Shown: in pieces, positions 1 through 9,601 of the stretch | Layout of the letters: every line of letters begins with the position of its first letter | How positions within the stretch are numbered: the first letter of the stretch is position 1 | Source of the DNA: Gammaproteobacteria bacterium | GTDB lineage: Bacteria; Pseudomonadota; Gammaproteobacteria; Enterobacterales; Alteromonadaceae | Length of the DNA: 35,207 nucleotides | Reading direction: 5' to 3' | Assembly: GCA_018815765.1 (NCBI GenBank) | Contig: JAHIWM010000151.1 | Location: 1 to 35,207 of the forward strand | Made by a program: the position numbers and the translations under genes | Notes under the pieces: model-generated | Seen by the model: the letters and a program-made list of their open reading frames with translations, nothing else | Databases searched by the model: none | Told to the model about the DNA's origin: nothing

Positions 1-38
1 AAAGGCCAAAGGATGGGCAGAATAATCAGGTGGTTCAT
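1..38 (-). CDS. mrpD: Mrp antiporter subunit D, N-terminal start only (partial)
   Basis: An ATG at 38 on the minus strand opens a frame reading MNHLIILPILWP that runs off the left edge. It overlaps the mrpC stop by 4 nt (ATGA), the usual coupling in Mrp operons. Only 12 codons are visible, so identity comes mainly from operon position: MrpD, a proton-pumping NuoM/N-like membrane subunit, follows MrpC in Mrp operons. The hydrophobic start fits a first membrane helix. Confidence 0.75.
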   Translation of the reverse strand, partial: MNHLIILPILWP

Positions 39-391
39 GACGAAGCCCCTTGTCGGGTATTTTTCGCTAGCGGTAATTTACCGTCCACATGATCATTGCC
101 TAAATCAGCCCGGGCGCGGATCGACAGCACCACCAAAAAAGCGGTCATCGCAAAACCAATGACAATAGCAGTTAAGACTAAAGCCTGCGGCAAAGGGTCG
201 GCATAGTCTTCCGTCGCTTTAAGCACGGCGCCAGCACCCATTTTTAAACCACCACTGGCAAAAATGAATAAATTAACAGCGTAAGACAACATGGTCAGCC
301 CCAGCATCACAGCAAAAGTTCTAGCCCGTAAAATCAAAAATACCGCACTGCAGGTTAAAACCCCTATGATGATTGCAACCAGTAATTCCAT
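35..391 (-). CDS. mrpC: Na+/H+ antiporter subunit C (MrpC/MnhC)
   Basis: This 118-aa protein has three hydrophobic segments (about residues 3-23, 28-47 and 68-92) and the NuoK-like pattern of MrpC, including the central AVMLGLTMLSYAVNLFIF stretch and the DPLPQALVLTAIVI segment typical of the family. MrpC is a small membrane subunit of the multi-subunit Mrp cation/proton antiporter, which exports Na+ (and sometimes K+ or Li+) in exchange for protons. Its start overlaps the mrpAB stop by one base (TAATG) and its stop overlaps the mrpD start (ATGA), so the genes are probably translationally coupled. The hydrophilic C-terminal tail of about 20 residues is not conserved in the family as far as I know. 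Confidence 0.93.
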   Translation of the reverse strand: MELLVAIIIGVLTCSAVFLILRARTFAVMLGLTMLSYAVNLFIFASGGLKMGAGAVLKATEDYADPLPQALVLTAIVIGFAMTAFLVVLSIRARADLGNDHVDGKLPLAKNTRQGASS

Positions 392-3189
392 TAGTTTTGC
401 CCCTCATGCACAGGTCTGTGATCTGTAGTCATTTTGCCCAGATTAGCCAGTATCATTAAGGTTGAACCTACTACTGTCAGATAAACACCTAAATCAAAAG
501 CGATAGCACTGGCCAGCTCTATTTCACCTAAAAGCGGCAGTTGGAAATAGTCAAACCAGGAGGTTAAAAAAGGTCGTTCAAACAGCCAACTGGCAGCACC
601 TGTCAGGGCGGAAATCAGCACACCGGCTGCAACAAGCCTGTGGTATTCCAGAGTCAGTCGCTGTTTTACCCAATCCACTCCCTGAGCTACATACTGCAGA
701 ATAATAGCGATAGCCGTAATCAAACCCGCCACAAATCCTCCACCAGGTAAGTTATGACCGCGGAAAAAGATATACACCGATACCAGCAGCGCCAGAGGCA
801 ATAAGGCCTGTGACACTACGGCCAGCAGCATAGGGTGTTTATCCAGCGCCCATTGCCTTCCTTCTGCATCTGAGCTGGGTTTAAACAGCGGCAAGCGGGT
901 TAACAACTTAAAGATCCCTAAAGCAGCGATACCCAATACAGTAATTTCACCTAAGGTATCAAAACCGCGGAAGTCGACCAGAATCACGTTGACAACGTTA
1001 TAGCCACCACCACCGCTTTTTGCGTTAGCGAGAAAAAAGTCGGAGATCCGCTGCTGTGGTTCCAACATCATGGCATAACTTAAGCTGCCAATCACCACAC
1101 CACAAACAGAGGCTATAGCACCATCGCGGATCAGTCGGCCAGCATTGGAGGCTCTGCTGATTTTATGCGGCAGAAAAAACAGCGCCAACATCAGCAGCAC
1201 TATAGTGACGACTTCAACAGACAACTGAGTTAATGCCAAATCCGGTGCTGAAAATCGTACAAAAATCAGCGTCACAACCAGACCGACGATAGAAATCATC
1301 ACCAAGGCCAATAAACGCTGGCGTTGGCACAATACAGTAGCAAAAGCGGCGATGATGGCGACCAGCATGGCAGTTAGCATCAACCCATCAACAGGTTGCA
1401 TGGCTTTATGCTGAGTGAACTGGCCCATTTGCTGCAACGGCCAAATCAGCAGCACCACGACGATCAAAAACATCCACAATAAATAGCGTTGTAACTCAGA
1501 AGATTCAAACTTCTGGTGCCATTTTTGCGCAGAACTCAGTACAGCTTTGATTTTTTGCTCAAACAATAGCAAGGGGTTCAGCTCTGGCAACTCAGCCTGA
1601 AAACGAAACAGGTGTTTGCGGTTCAGATACAACAAAATACCTAACGTCAGCGCCATCACACTCATCATCAGCGGCAAGTTCACCCCATGCCAAATCGACA
1701 AACTGTATTCAGGTAAAGGACCGCCCAGAGCGGCACTGGATGCAACGGCCAGTAAGTCCCCCACTATGTATTGCGGTGCCAGGCCTACCAGAATACAAAG
1801 CGCTACTAAAATTTCGACCGGCACCCGCATATAACGGGGTGGTTCATGCGGAGTGCGTGGCAAGCCCTTCGGCTGACCGTTAAAAAATACGTCATGAATA
1901 AAACGAGCTGAATAAGCCACAGATAAAGTTGCGGCTAATGTAGCCAGCACAGGGATCAGCCAGGACAAAGCGCCTAATACGTCCTGATGCAAAGTTTCCG
2001 CAAAAAACATCTCTTTGGACAAGAAGCCATTGAGTAAAGGCACACCAGCCATAGAGGCTGATGCCACCATAGCTAGCGTGGCTGTGACCGGCATAAATTG
2101 CCAGAGGCCGTTCAGTTTTCGCATATCCCGCGAACCTGATTCATGGTCAATAATACCGGCAGCCATAAACAACGAAGCCTTAAAAATGGCGTGGTTAATA
2201 ATATGGAAAATTGCAGCTACCGTCGCCAAGTCAGTGTCCAAACCCAGCAACAGTGTAATTAAACCTAAATGACTAATAGTGGAATAGGCCAGCAGGCCTT
2301 TTAAATCGTGCTGGAACAACGCCAGATAAGCACCGACCAGCAGCGTCGTCATACCGGTAATAGTCACCAATAAGAACCACAAATCTGAGCCAGCTAATAA
2401 CGGGTACATTCGTGCCAGCAAAAAAATACCAGCTTTGACCATAGTGGCCGAATGCAGATAAGCACTGACTGGAGTCGGCGCCGACATTGCATTAGGTAAC
2501 CAGAAATGAAACGGGAACTGGGCAGATTTAGTAAAAGCACCTAACAGCACCAGAATTAAAATCACTGGATACAAGCTGTGCTGCTGCAACACTTGAGCTT
2601 GAGATAACACCACATCCAGCTCAAAACTCCCCAGTACCTGGCCAATCAATAAAATGCCAGCCAATAAGGCCAAACCACCAAACCCCGTGATGGTTAGCGC
2701 CATACGGGCGCCCACCCGCGCATCCGCTCTGTGCCACCAGAAACTAATCAATAAAAAGGAGCTGATGCTGGTGAGCTCCCAAAATATCCAGAGCTGTATC
2801 AGGTTATTCGATAACACTATGCCGAGCATGGCCGTCATAAACAGCATTAAAAAGCCGTAAAAACGCGCCATCGAATCTTTAGCGGCCAGATAATAACGGG
2901 CATATAAAATCACCAGTAAACCAATACCCAGGATCAAAAATACAAAAAGCAGTGATAAACCATCCAGCCTGAAGCTTAAAGACAAGCCCAAAGCGTCCAC
3001 CCATGGCAACTTATAAAGCAGAGTTTCGCCGGAAAACACAGCTGGAGCCAGATGCAACACAAGGGCTAATGCAAGAGCGGGTAATACTGCAGTAGCCAAG
3101 GTGCTATAGCTACGTGACCAGCGAGCGGTCAGCACTGGCACTAAGGAGCCTAGTAAGGGGAATAAAACTAAAAACAGAAGTTCAATCAT
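391..3189 (-). CDS. mrpA: Fused Na+/H+ antiporter subunit A/B (MrpA-MrpB)
   Basis: The 932-aa polytopic membrane protein is the largest Mrp subunit. Residues ~1-500 are a NuoL-like proton-conducting domain, with the typical [11 protein letters not shown] and [19 protein letters not shown] motifs. The middle part carries the MrpA C-terminal (NuoJ-like) region, and residues ~790-932 match MrpB (MnhB; note [15 protein letters not shown]). Separate MrpA is about 800 aa in Bacillus, so this is the fused A' form of six-gene (group 2) operons. It starts the visible operon A'-C-D. The 239-nt gap to nhaB holds the nhaB terminator and presumably its own promoter. Start chosen at 3189 because [16 protein letters not shown] is the conserved N-terminus. 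Confidence 0.93.
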   Translation of the reverse strand: MIELLFLVLFPLLGSLVPVLTARWSRSYSTLATAVLPALALALVLHLAPAVFSGETLLYKLPWVDALGLSLSFRLDGLSLLFVFLILGIGLLVILYARYYLAAKDSMARFYGFLMLFMTAMLGIVLSNNLIQLWIFWELTSISSFLLISFWWHRADARVGARMALTITGFGGLALLAGILLIGQVLGSFELDVVLSQAQVLQQHSLYPVILILVLLGAFTKSAQFPFHFWLPNAMSAPTPVSAYLHSATMVKAGIFLLARMYPLLAGSDLWFLLVTITGMTTLLVGAYLALFQHDLKGLLAYSTISHLGLITLLLGLDTDLATVAAIFHIINHAIFKASLFMAAGIIDHESGSRDMRKLNGLWQFMPVTATLAMVASASMAGVPLLNGFLSKEMFFAETLHQDVLGALSWLIPVLATLAATLSVAYSARFIHDVFFNGQPKGLPRTPHEPPRYMRVPVEILVALCILVGLAPQYIVGDLLAVASSAALGGPLPEYSLSIWHGVNLPLMMSVMALTLGILLYLNRKHLFRFQAELPELNPLLLFEQKIKAVLSSAQKWHQKFESSELQRYLLWMFLIVVVLLIWPLQQMGQFTQHKAMQPVDGLMLTAMLVAIIAAFATVLCQRQRLLALVMISIVGLVVTLIFVRFSAPDLALTQLSVEVVTIVLLMLALFFLPHKISRASNAGRLIRDGAIASVCGVVIGSLSYAMMLEPQQRISDFFLANAKSGGGGYNVVNVILVDFRGFDTLGEITVLGIAALGIFKLLTRLPLFKPSSDAEGRQWALDKHPMLLAVVSQALLPLALLVSVYIFFRGHNLPGGGFVAGLITAIAIILQYVAQGVDWVKQRLTLEYHRLVAAGVLISALTGAASWLFERPFLTSWFDYFQLPLLGEIELASAIAFDLGVYLTVVGSTLMILANLGKMTTDHRPVHEGQN

Positions 3190-3385
3190 GTAATTGCGTC
3201 CTCTTTGCAGGCTTAATGGTGTTCATTTTCATCAACAAAGAAAACGACATAAGCAGTGTGGCAAGCAATCAACTTTTTTGCGCCAGACAGAGGGTGAAAT
3301 ACCCTGAAAATTTTATATGCTGTACTTTATACCTGTCTGACTGTGGGCTGTCCAGACGTTCTGGTGGATGACAAGCTGAAGTGGG

Positions 3386-3420
3386 AAAAACAAAGGATCA
3401 GAGGAATACCCCTCTGATCC
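3386..3420 (-). terminator. Rho-independent terminator of nhaB
   Basis: On the minus strand, 9 nt after the nhaB stop codon, GGATCAGAGG pairs with CCTCTGATCC around a short GTATT-containing loop, followed by CTTTGTTTTT. This is a classical stem plus T-tract ending nhaB and separating it from the mrp operon. Confidence 0.85.
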
Positions 3421-3428
3421 ATAACAAC

Positions 3429-5018
3429 TTAGTGTCCTGTAGCTACTGCTGCAGCAGCCGCTGCGGCATCATAATGATGGATCCAACCTGCGGCATACAT
3501 CCAATGCGTCACTTCAGGCAGCAGGAAGGTAGTACTAAGCAGACCCACTATGCCCAGCACTATAGTGTAGGGAATTGCCATCCATACCATTTTCATATAG
3601 GACAAGCGAATGAGTGGAGCCAGAGCGCTGGTGAGCAGGAACAAAAACGCCGCCTGACCATTAGGTGTTGCCACGCTGGGTAAATTTGTACCGGCATTAA
3701 TGGCAATAGCCAACATTTCAAACTGTTCACGACTGATGGTGCCAGCTTGCCATGCGGTTTTCACTTCATTGATATAAACAGTGCCAACAAAGACGTTGTC
3801 ACTGACCATGGATAACAAACCATTGGCCAAAAACAGCACTGCCATTTGTTCCTGACCATCAAAGGTTAAAACAAAATCAATCACAGGTTTAAATAAATGC
3901 TGGTCGATAATGACGGCCACAACGGCAAAAAACACCACCAATAAAGAGGTAAAAGGTAAGGCTTCCTGGAAGGCTTTGCCAATAGCGTGCTCATCAGTTA
4001 CACCACAGAAGGTGGTCGCCAGAATAATCACCATTAAGCCAATTAAGCCAACTGAAGCCAAATGCAGGCTTAAACAAATAATCAGCAGGATCGCGATAAT
4101 GCTCTGAACCCATAATTTACTGACGTCAGAAGCAGTCATGCGCTCGGTCTGGTAATTATCATAAGCAATTAATACATCCTGCACAGCCACAGGCAAACGC
4201 ACACCAAAATCAAACAAGCGGAACTTTTCCAGCACTATGGTCGTCAGTAAGCCTGCAATTAACACTGGAATACTGATAGCAGCCATACGCAAAGCAAACT
4301 CGCCAAAGCCCCAGCCTACAGCTTCAGCAATAATCAGGTTTTGTGGCTCTCCAACCATAGTGGAAACACCACCCAAAGCAGTACCTACACCCGCATGCAT
4401 CAACAAGTTACGCAAGAAACCACGGAACGCATCTAAATCAGCACGGGATAATTCAGCGACATCGGTATCTTCATTATGGTTGTGTGGATCCGGGAATTTT
4501 TTGCCTGAGGATATCTTGTGGTAAATCGCATAAAAGCCTATACCTACGGCAATAATGACCGCAACCACAGTTAACGCATCTAAAAACGCTGACAAAAATG
4601 CGGCCATACAAACAAAAGCTAACGACAAATTGGTTTTTGAACGCACGCGGATCAATAACTTGGTAAAGACAAACAGCAGCAGGTCTTTGACAAAGTGAAT
4701 ACCAGCCACCATAAAGACCAGCAGTAAAATCACTTCAATATTTACTTCAATTTCATGCATCACCTTAGTGGTACTGGTCATGCCCATCGCAATAGCCTGT
4801 AACACCAATAAACCGCCAGGCTGTAATGGATAACATTTCAGCGCCATCGCCAAAGTGAAGATAAACTCAACCACTAAAGCCCAACCCGCTATGTAGGGGT
4901 TTTGCAAAAACAAAATAGGATTAATAAAAAGAAAAGCGATGATACTTAGTTTGTACCAGTTTGGCGCCTGCCCGAGAAAGTTGTTGTACAAGGCCAAAGC
5001 CATGCCTGATGGTTTCAT
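3429..5018 (-). CDS. nhaB: Na+/H+ antiporter NhaB
   Basis: The 529-aa membrane protein matches NhaB along its length (E. coli NhaB is 513 aa): N-terminal [31 protein letters not shown], and the conserved [21 protein letters not shown] block. NhaB exchanges Na+ for H+ at the cytoplasmic membrane and is an ion-transporter (IT) superfamily member. It lies directly upstream of the mrp operon on the same strand, so two unrelated Na+/H+ exchange systems are neighbours. The C-terminus has an alanine run ([11 protein letters not shown]). The ~400-nt upstream leader is strongly structured (see separate entry). Start at 5018 agrees with the family N-terminus. Confidence 0.96.
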   Translation of the reverse strand: MKPSGMALALYNNFLGQAPNWYKLSIIAFLFINPILFLQNPYIAGWALVVEFIFTLAMALKCYPLQPGGLLVLQAIAMGMTSTTKVMHEIEVNIEVILLLVFMVAGIHFVKDLLLFVFTKLLIRVRSKTNLSLAFVCMAAFLSAFLDALTVVAVIIAVGIGFYAIYHKISSGKKFPDPHNHNEDTDVAELSRADLDAFRGFLRNLLMHAGVGTALGGVSTMVGEPQNLIIAEAVGWGFGEFALRMAAISIPVLIAGLLTTIVLEKFRLFDFGVRLPVAVQDVLIAYDNYQTERMTASDVSKLWVQSIIAILLIICLSLHLASVGLIGLMVIILATTFCGVTDEHAIGKAFQEALPFTSLLVVFFAVVAVIIDQHLFKPVIDFVLTFDGQEQMAVLFLANGLLSMVSDNVFVGTVYINEVKTAWQAGTISREQFEMLAIAINAGTNLPSVATPNGQAAFLFLLTSALAPLIRLSYMKMVWMAIPYTIVLGIVGLLSTTFLLPEVTHWMYAAGWIHHYDAAAAAAAVATGH

Positions 5019-5082
5019 AGTGTTTACCCGAGTTCGAATTGTTGCGTGTTGGATTTATGTTTTGTTATTTACCATAGTTCAA

Positions 5083-5227
5083 TTCTGTGTAAAGGTGATG
5101 ACAATTAGCACAGAAATTATCAGGTAGTTCAGTTTGTTATACCTAGCACACCCGTTTTTGTCCAGACAGATTACAACGCCAATGAGACCAGAGGAATAAA
5201 TAAAAGGCGAGCACCAGTCACCCGGGT
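5083..5227 (-). promoter_or_regulatory. Candidate structured 5' leader of nhaB (possible ion riboswitch)
   Basis: In the 418-nt stretch between nhaB and the next gene I find no convincing ORF but several helices on the nhaB transcript strand. ACCCG (5223-5227) can pair with CGGGT (5150-5154) and encloses a CGCC/GGCG helix (5206-5209 with 5177-5180). Conserved-looking single-stranded blocks GGGTGACTGG, CTCGCC and CCTCTGG lie inside. Downstream are an AGGTA/TACCT hairpin and a perfect 7-bp TTCTGTG/CACAGAA hairpin (5083-5115) that ends about 65 nt before the start codon. The block GGGTGACTGG..CTCGCC resembles my memory of the Na+-I (DUF1646 motif) riboswitch, but I cannot verify this. Placement before a Na+/H+ antiporter fits that idea. 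Confidence 0.4.
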
Positions 5228-5436
5228 TCATTTGGCTAAAAATCAGCTTTTGATGATGAAAACAGGATGTAACCAACATAAAGCAAAGAAAAACACAAAA
5301 AAACACAAAATTCATAGCTTCCTGAGTTGTCACTCTGCAAAAAAGTGAGTAAAACATCTGTGCTTGTTTGAACTTTATTCACAAAAACTAAAATATCAGC
5401 TTAACTTAATTGAAGTAATTACTGCAGGAACTCATT

Positions 5437-5619
5437 ATGGCAATACTCAACGTTGCACAAGTCGCCGCCTTTTTAGGCATTCAGGAGATCCGTGTCGAAC
5501 GTCTGGCTCGCGAAAATCTGCTGGTTGCCAATGGCAAGGATGAACAAGGCAAACCTGTGTTTGATGAGGAAGATGTAAAACGCTACAAAATTCTGGCCGA
5601 AAGACTAGGCGGACTTTAA
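5437..5619 (+). CDS. Small helix-turn-helix (excisionase/MerR-like) protein
   Basis: This 60-aa protein has the layout of an excisionase-like winged HTH (HTH_17 type): NVAQVAAFLGIQEIRVERLARE forms the recognition-helix region, then a short wing (GKPVFDEEDVKRYK). Such proteins bind DNA. The function of this lineage-specific family is unknown to me, and no integrase is nearby, so it should not be read as a phage excisionase. A ribosome site (GCAGGAA) precedes the start at suitable spacing. It converges with the thiamine kinase gene, with only 4 nt between the two stop codons. Confidence 0.7.
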   Translation: MAILNVAQVAAFLGIQEIRVERLARENLLVANGKDEQGKPVFDEEDVKRYKILAERLGGL

Positions 5620-5623
5620 AGCT

Positions 5624-6475
5624 CTAGCTCTGAACAAGCCGCAGTAAAAGCTGGTAACAGTCTGCTGCGGCTTGTTTGTATCTGGGATCCTGATTTTCCA
5701 ACTCTTCCTGCCAGTACCATAACCAGCAAAAACCTGAATACACCACTTTCGCCAATGCTACTTTTTCCATTAACTGCACACTGCAGGATGCTCCCCTGGA
5801 GGCTCTGTAACTATCAAGCAGTTGCTGTTGTTCTGTGTCCGATAAATCAAACTGCACTATAAGTGCCACTAAATCAAAGACCACATCCGCCAGTTGGCAG
5901 TATTCAAAATCTATCAGCCACAACTTGTTCTGCCACAGCAACATATTCTGCGCATGCAAATCCATATGGCATAAGCCAATATCAGCCTGAAAATACTGCA
6001 AATCACGGGCTGCGGTGATCAAAGGCGACCAGATTTTTTCCGCTTCGGCCGTCCAGTGTGGCTCCAGTTGTTTTTTCAGTTGTTGTAAATAAAGCCAGGG
6101 ATCCAGTACAGCGGTTTGCACAGGCAACTGGTGCAAGGTCGCCAGCTTTTGAGCCAAACCAGCAAGGTTCTGCCTGATGTATGCAGCTGAAGGAGCTTGA
6201 GCATCAGGTAAAAACTCAGTGATCAGCATCCGCTGATGATTATTCAGACACAAAGGGGCTGGAGCTAAGCCAACAGCAGCTGCAGCGTGCTGGCAACGTA
6301 ATTCCTGTTGCCGGCATACTCCCAACACTGAAGGGCCATAGTGCCGTAACACGTAATGCCCTCTGTCAGTCTGAACCTGAAAAGAGCTGGTTCTTTTGCC
6401 TTGGGTCAGTTGCTTAAGCAGCACAGGCTTATGCTCGGCAAAAAACTCCAGCTGTTGGCATAAATGCCAGATCAC
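5624..6475 (-). CDS. thiK: ThiK-like thiamine kinase (APH/choline kinase fold)
   Basis: The protein has the aminoglycoside phosphotransferase/choline kinase fold: catalytic LCHMDLHAQNML (Brenner-type HxDxxxxN) and metal-binding LIDFEY. E. coli ThiK is 274 aa. The ORF track gives 334 aa, but the N-terminal ~50 residues overlap pnuT in another frame. I prefer a GTG at 6475 that overlaps the pnuT stop as GTGA, giving 283 aa and starting just before the conserved domain; an ATG at 6517 is the alternative. As last gene of the TPP-riboswitch operon its likely substrate is imported thiamine, giving thiamine monophosphate for ThiL. Substrate assignment is by context: the fold alone does not exclude choline or another small alcohol. 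Confidence 0.75.
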   Translation of the reverse strand: MIWHLCQQLEFFAEHKPVLLKQLTQGKRTSSFQVQTDRGHYVLRHYGPSVLGVCRQQELRCQHAAAAVGLAPAPLCLNNHQRMLITEFLPDAQAPSAAYIRQNLAGLAQKLATLHQLPVQTAVLDPWLYLQQLKKQLEPHWTAEAEKIWSPLITAARDLQYFQADIGLCHMDLHAQNMLLWQNKLWLIDFEYCQLADVVFDLVALIVQFDLSDTEQQQLLDSYRASRGASCSVQLMEKVALAKVVYSGFCWLWYWQEELENQDPRYKQAAADCYQLLLRLVQS

Positions 6476-7098
6476 GCGGGATGAGTCTGCTGTTGTTGCT
6501 GATAGCTGCTGCGCCATACAAAAAATCCGATCAAGGCAATGATGGTATAGAGTACAAAAAGTGCCGTCGTAAAATACAGATGTTTTTGTATATACACATA
6601 AATACAGACGGCATCGATCACCACCCAATACAGCCAGTTCGATACCACTTTGCGTGCCACCAGATAAGTCGTCATCACACTAAAAGCTGTAGTTTGTGCA
6701 TCTATGTAAGCAAAATCAGCGTGAGTGTACTGGCTCATCAGATAACCCAGAACCACGCCAGCAAGTGCAGTACCTGTAATTAAATTCAGATGAGTGCTGG
6801 CTGACCATTCGGTCATACCGGACTGCCCTGCTGGTAATTGCAGATTCTGCTGACGCCAACTGTACCAGCCATACAACGCCATACCGGCGTAATACAACTG
6901 CAGCAGCGCATCGGATAACAGCGCCGAATGCCACATGATGTGGGTATACAACAAGGTGCTGAGTAAAGCGGCTGGCCAGCACCATAAGCTTTGCCGCATC
7001 GCCAGCAGTACATAAGCCAGCGCCGACAAAGTCGCCGCCAGCTCCAGCTGAGTCAAGGTTTGCCAGCCGCTAAACAGCTGCCACCAGGATTCCGTCAT
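6472..7098 (-). CDS. pnuT: PnuC-family thiamine transporter PnuT
   Basis: The 208-aa membrane protein has about seven hydrophobic segments and the PnuC family pattern (YAWPAALLSTLLY-type segment and WLYWVVIDAVCIYVYIQKHLYFT near the C-terminus). PnuC proteins import nicotinamide riboside by facilitated diffusion and metabolic trapping. The PnuT branch imports thiamine and is recognised mainly by TPP-riboswitch control and linkage to a thiamine kinase, both present here. The start overlaps the upstream stop by 4 nt (ATGA) and the end overlaps the kinase start, so the genes are tightly coupled. The kinase would trap imported thiamine by phosphorylation. Confidence 0.88.
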   Translation of the reverse strand: MTESWWQLFSGWQTLTQLELAATLSALAYVLLAMRQSLWCWPAALLSTLLYTHIMWHSALLSDALLQLYYAGMALYGWYSWRQQNLQLPAGQSGMTEWSASTHLNLITGTALAGVVLGYLMSQYTHADFAYIDAQTTAFSVMTTYLVARKVVSNWLYWVVIDAVCIYVYIQKHLYFTTALFVLYTIIALIGFFVWRSSYQQQQQTHPA

Positions 7099-7349
7099 GG
7101 CCGTAAATCACCGTGCAGAAACTTCACCACAAACACCACTTTGCCATAAGTTTCAAAAGACCAGCGAATGCCCTGCTGCAACAACGCCATCACTTCGTCG
7201 TAATCACCAAAAACTTGCGTGCTCAGTGTATTGGTGATCACCAGCACGTTAGGGTTAGTATTTAACAGTTCAATAAAACCTTTGATAGGCTCAATGTAAT
7301 CACTGGTGAGTGGGTATTTACTGATTTCAATAGATAATTTCATCATCAA
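7095..7349 (-). CDS. YkoF-like thiamine-binding protein (single domain)
   Basis: This 84-aa protein resembles one domain of the YkoF / MTH1187 thiamine-binding family: an N-terminal beta-strand (KLSIEISKYPLT), an IEPIKGFIELLN helix, the conserved NTLSTQVFGDYDEV block and a C-terminal VVFVVKFLHGDL strand. Bacillus YkoF has two such domains in tandem and binds thiamine; here there is one, so it may act as a dimer or oligomer. There is no signal peptide, so it is expected in the cytoplasm. It sits 15 nt after the receptor gene and overlaps pnuT by 4 nt. A role as thiamine carrier between PnuT and the kinase is my inference. Confidence 0.75.
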   Translation of the reverse strand: MMMKLSIEISKYPLTSDYIEPIKGFIELLNTNPNVLVITNTLSTQVFGDYDEVMALLQQGIRWSFETYGKVVFVVKFLHGDLRP

Positions 7350-7364
7350 TTCCTTAATTAATGC

Positions 7365-9455
7365 TTAAAACTGGTAGCTGGCTGTCACACCAATACGGCG
7401 TGGTTCACCTAATTGTTCATAGGTATGAGGCTCGTAGTCATCACGTGGGTCGTTACCAAAGTAAAAGCCCCGAACGCCGTAGTCTTCATCCAGCGCATTG
7501 CGACTCCAGAGCGCCAGTTGCAGATCATCCCACTGGTACTGCAGGCGTAAATTCACTAAGTGCATTTGCTCTGAACGGGAGTCGTGGCTGTCGGAATAAT
7601 AAAATGCTGCTTTGCTTTGCAGACCCAGATTAAAACTCAAGTCAGAGGTCAGTAACCACTCACTGTTGACACTGTATTGATACTTTGGCGCATGCGCCTG
7701 ATCGCGGCCCGTTTTATCTATGCCCTCTTCCGTGACAAAACCACGGATTTCACTATCAAGCCAGGCGGCATTGGCAAACAAAGTCCAGCTGTCCGTCAGT
7801 TGCACCCGACTTTCCACTTCCAGGCCATGATTACGGCCTGAAGCGGCGTTATCCATAAAGCCAATAAAGGACTGATCACGGGTGACCCAACTATTGACCT
7901 GCATCTCATCACGCCACATGGCAAATAAAGCCACCCGACTGACGACACGTTGATCAGCAGAACTGGCTTTAACACCAAACTCGGCATTCCATAACGTCTC
8001 AGGCGAAAAATTGGCTTTGCTGTTTAAGTAGTCTGCCAAATCCTCGGAGCCGCTGCCCTGCGCTTTACCCAGAGCTTCACCATTGACGCCACCTGCTTTG
8101 TAACCCCTTGACCCCAACAAATAAAGGCTTGTTGAATCGGTAAGCGCTAAACTTAAACTCAGTTTGCCGCCCCACATCAGTTCGTCGTTTTGCTGAGCAA
8201 TGCCATTGCTGTCGCTGTATTCATCGTCATAACGTTCAGCTCGGGCGCCAGAAGTTAAACTCCAGCCATCCCCTAAATCGCTGGTCCACTCCCCAAATAA
8301 CGCCAGATTCTGGCGTTTAAAATCACTGAAAAACTGTGCAGCCTGCCATAAATCCCAGTTCCAGAATTGACGTTCTAAATCAGTTTGCTGACCACTGGCA
8401 TACCAGCCGGCAACCCAATTGCTTTGATCTTTGCCTAAAAAACGCTGTTCCAGACTCCACTGATCACGCTGCCGTAAATATCTGTCTGTGGTGGCATAGC
8501 CATCAGGGTGAATACCTTCATAACTCCAGTCTTCGTCAAAGCCATAGTCGGTATCGGCAGTCAGGCCACTGAGTTGTGTGTAGACATTAGCCCAACTTAA
8601 GCCCTGATAATCCGCTTTGATAGCTAAAGCACGGCTTTGCTGTTCATCTTGCCCTGGTTTATCCGATAAGGTGGTGCGGTTGCGATCTAAAGAAAACACA
8701 TCGTAGCCATTATTGATATCACGGTAATGGCCAATAAAATCCAGCGTCAGATCGCTCGTCGCCAGATAACGCAGCGCAGCACGGGCTGAGGTTTCGTCAA
8801 TATTGTTGGTATCGTCACGCTTTAAAAAGCTGTTGTCGATAAAGCCGTCTGAGCTTTGATGATCAGCTGCCACACGATAAGCCCACTGCTGGTTGATCGC
8901 ATTGCTGTAAGCGCCGCTTAGCTGGTAGCTATCGTAGTTAGCCAAAGTAGCGCTCAACTGACCTTCACCTTCAAAGCTCGGAGCATTAGAAGTTAAATTC
9001 AGCATACCGGCCATCGCATTGGCACCAAAGCGGGTAGCTTCAGGGCCGCGGAATATCTCCACTTGCTGCACATCAGCCAAAGAGCTGACACCTAAAGCTG
9101 AATAATCAATGCCATCAATCAGCACACCCACCGATGGATTGATGCTGTCGACAAACTCACTGCGCTCGCCTATACCCCGAATTTGTAAAAAACGACCACG
9201 GGACGCACCAGCCGAAAAGTTCACGTTGGCGGCTTGTTGCAACAAATCATCTAAATGTTGGGCGTTCTGACGGCTGATATCCTGTTGACTCAACACCAGG
9301 ATACTACCAGGCAGCTTTTGTAACTGCTGCTGCCGGAAATCGCCTTGCACCAGAATACGCTCTACCCCTTGTTCAGGCGTAGGGCTTTCTTCAGCACTAA
9401 TAGTTGGTGATAAGGCGGCCAGAATGGCCAGGGATAAATAAGAAACTCGAGACAT
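7365..9455 (-). CDS. TonB-dependent outer-membrane receptor for thiamine
   Basis: The 696-aa protein has a signal peptide (cleavage likely near residue 21, SA/EE), a TonB-box-like ERILVQGD, a plug domain (~35-150, with LQIRGIG and VEIFRGPEATRFGANAMAG) and a long 22-strand-type barrel ending in the aromatic residue of a C-terminal SYQF. It is the first gene after the TPP riboswitch and is followed by thiamine-binding, transport and kinase genes. It therefore matches the thiamine-regulated receptors (Omr1) predicted in Alteromonadales. It would carry thiamine or a phosphorylated form across the outer membrane using TonB-ExbBD energy. The ligand is inferred from context, the family is certain. 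Confidence 0.9.
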   Translation of the reverse strand: MSRVSYLSLAILAALSPTISAEESPTPEQGVERILVQGDFRQQQLQKLPGSILVLSQQDISRQNAQHLDDLLQQAANVNFSAGASRGRFLQIRGIGERSEFVDSINPSVGVLIDGIDYSALGVSSLADVQQVEIFRGPEATRFGANAMAGMLNLTSNAPSFEGEGQLSATLANYDSYQLSGAYSNAINQQWAYRVAADHQSSDGFIDNSFLKRDDTNNIDETSARAALRYLATSDLTLDFIGHYRDINNGYDVFSLDRNRTTLSDKPGQDEQQSRALAIKADYQGLSWANVYTQLSGLTADTDYGFDEDWSYEGIHPDGYATTDRYLRQRDQWSLEQRFLGKDQSNWVAGWYASGQQTDLERQFWNWDLWQAAQFFSDFKRQNLALFGEWTSDLGDGWSLTSGARAERYDDEYSDSNGIAQQNDELMWGGKLSLSLALTDSTSLYLLGSRGYKAGGVNGEALGKAQGSGSEDLADYLNSKANFSPETLWNAEFGVKASSADQRVVSRVALFAMWRDEMQVNSWVTRDQSFIGFMDNAASGRNHGLEVESRVQLTDSWTLFANAAWLDSEIRGFVTEEGIDKTGRDQAHAPKYQYSVNSEWLLTSDLSFNLGLQSKAAFYYSDSHDSRSEQMHLVNLRLQYQWDDLQLALWSRNALDEDYGVRGFYFGNDPRDDYEPHTYEQLGEPRRIGVTASYQF

Positions 9456-9511
9456 ATGATTCTACTCCATATCGAAAAGTAGGATCACCAAAGCAAAAGG
9501 AATACAGAAGT

Positions 9512-9592
9512 ACCATCCCTCCGCCGGTATGATCCGGATCAGGTTCGAAGGGTTCGCGTTTGACGGCGTCTCAGCTAAAAGCACCCCTTGGT
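9512..9592 (-). promoter_or_regulatory. TPP riboswitch (THI element)
   Basis: On the minus strand upstream of the receptor gene lie the hallmark blocks of the thiamine pyrophosphate aptamer: GGGGTGC, the pyrimidine-sensor loop GCTGAGA, and the pyrophosphate-sensor arm ACCTGATCCGGATCATACCG followed by GCGGAGGGATGG. The closing ACCA/TGGT pairs at both ends form P1. No clear terminator hairpin with a T-tract follows within the ~55 nt to the start codon, so translational control seems more likely than attenuation (inference). High TPP should shut down the whole thiamine uptake operon. Confidence 0.96.
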
Positions 9593-9601
9593 TCGCGGCG
9601 G

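Noticed and set aside
5079-5357. ORF of 92 aa on the minus strand before nhaB
   Set aside because: Phe/Cys-rich, no ribosome site, no family resemblance, and it lies over the structured leader; most likely a chance frame.
5437-5619. Small HTH protein as a phage excisionase
   Set aside because: No integrase, attachment repeats or phage genes are near; the family also occurs as a chromosomal gene.
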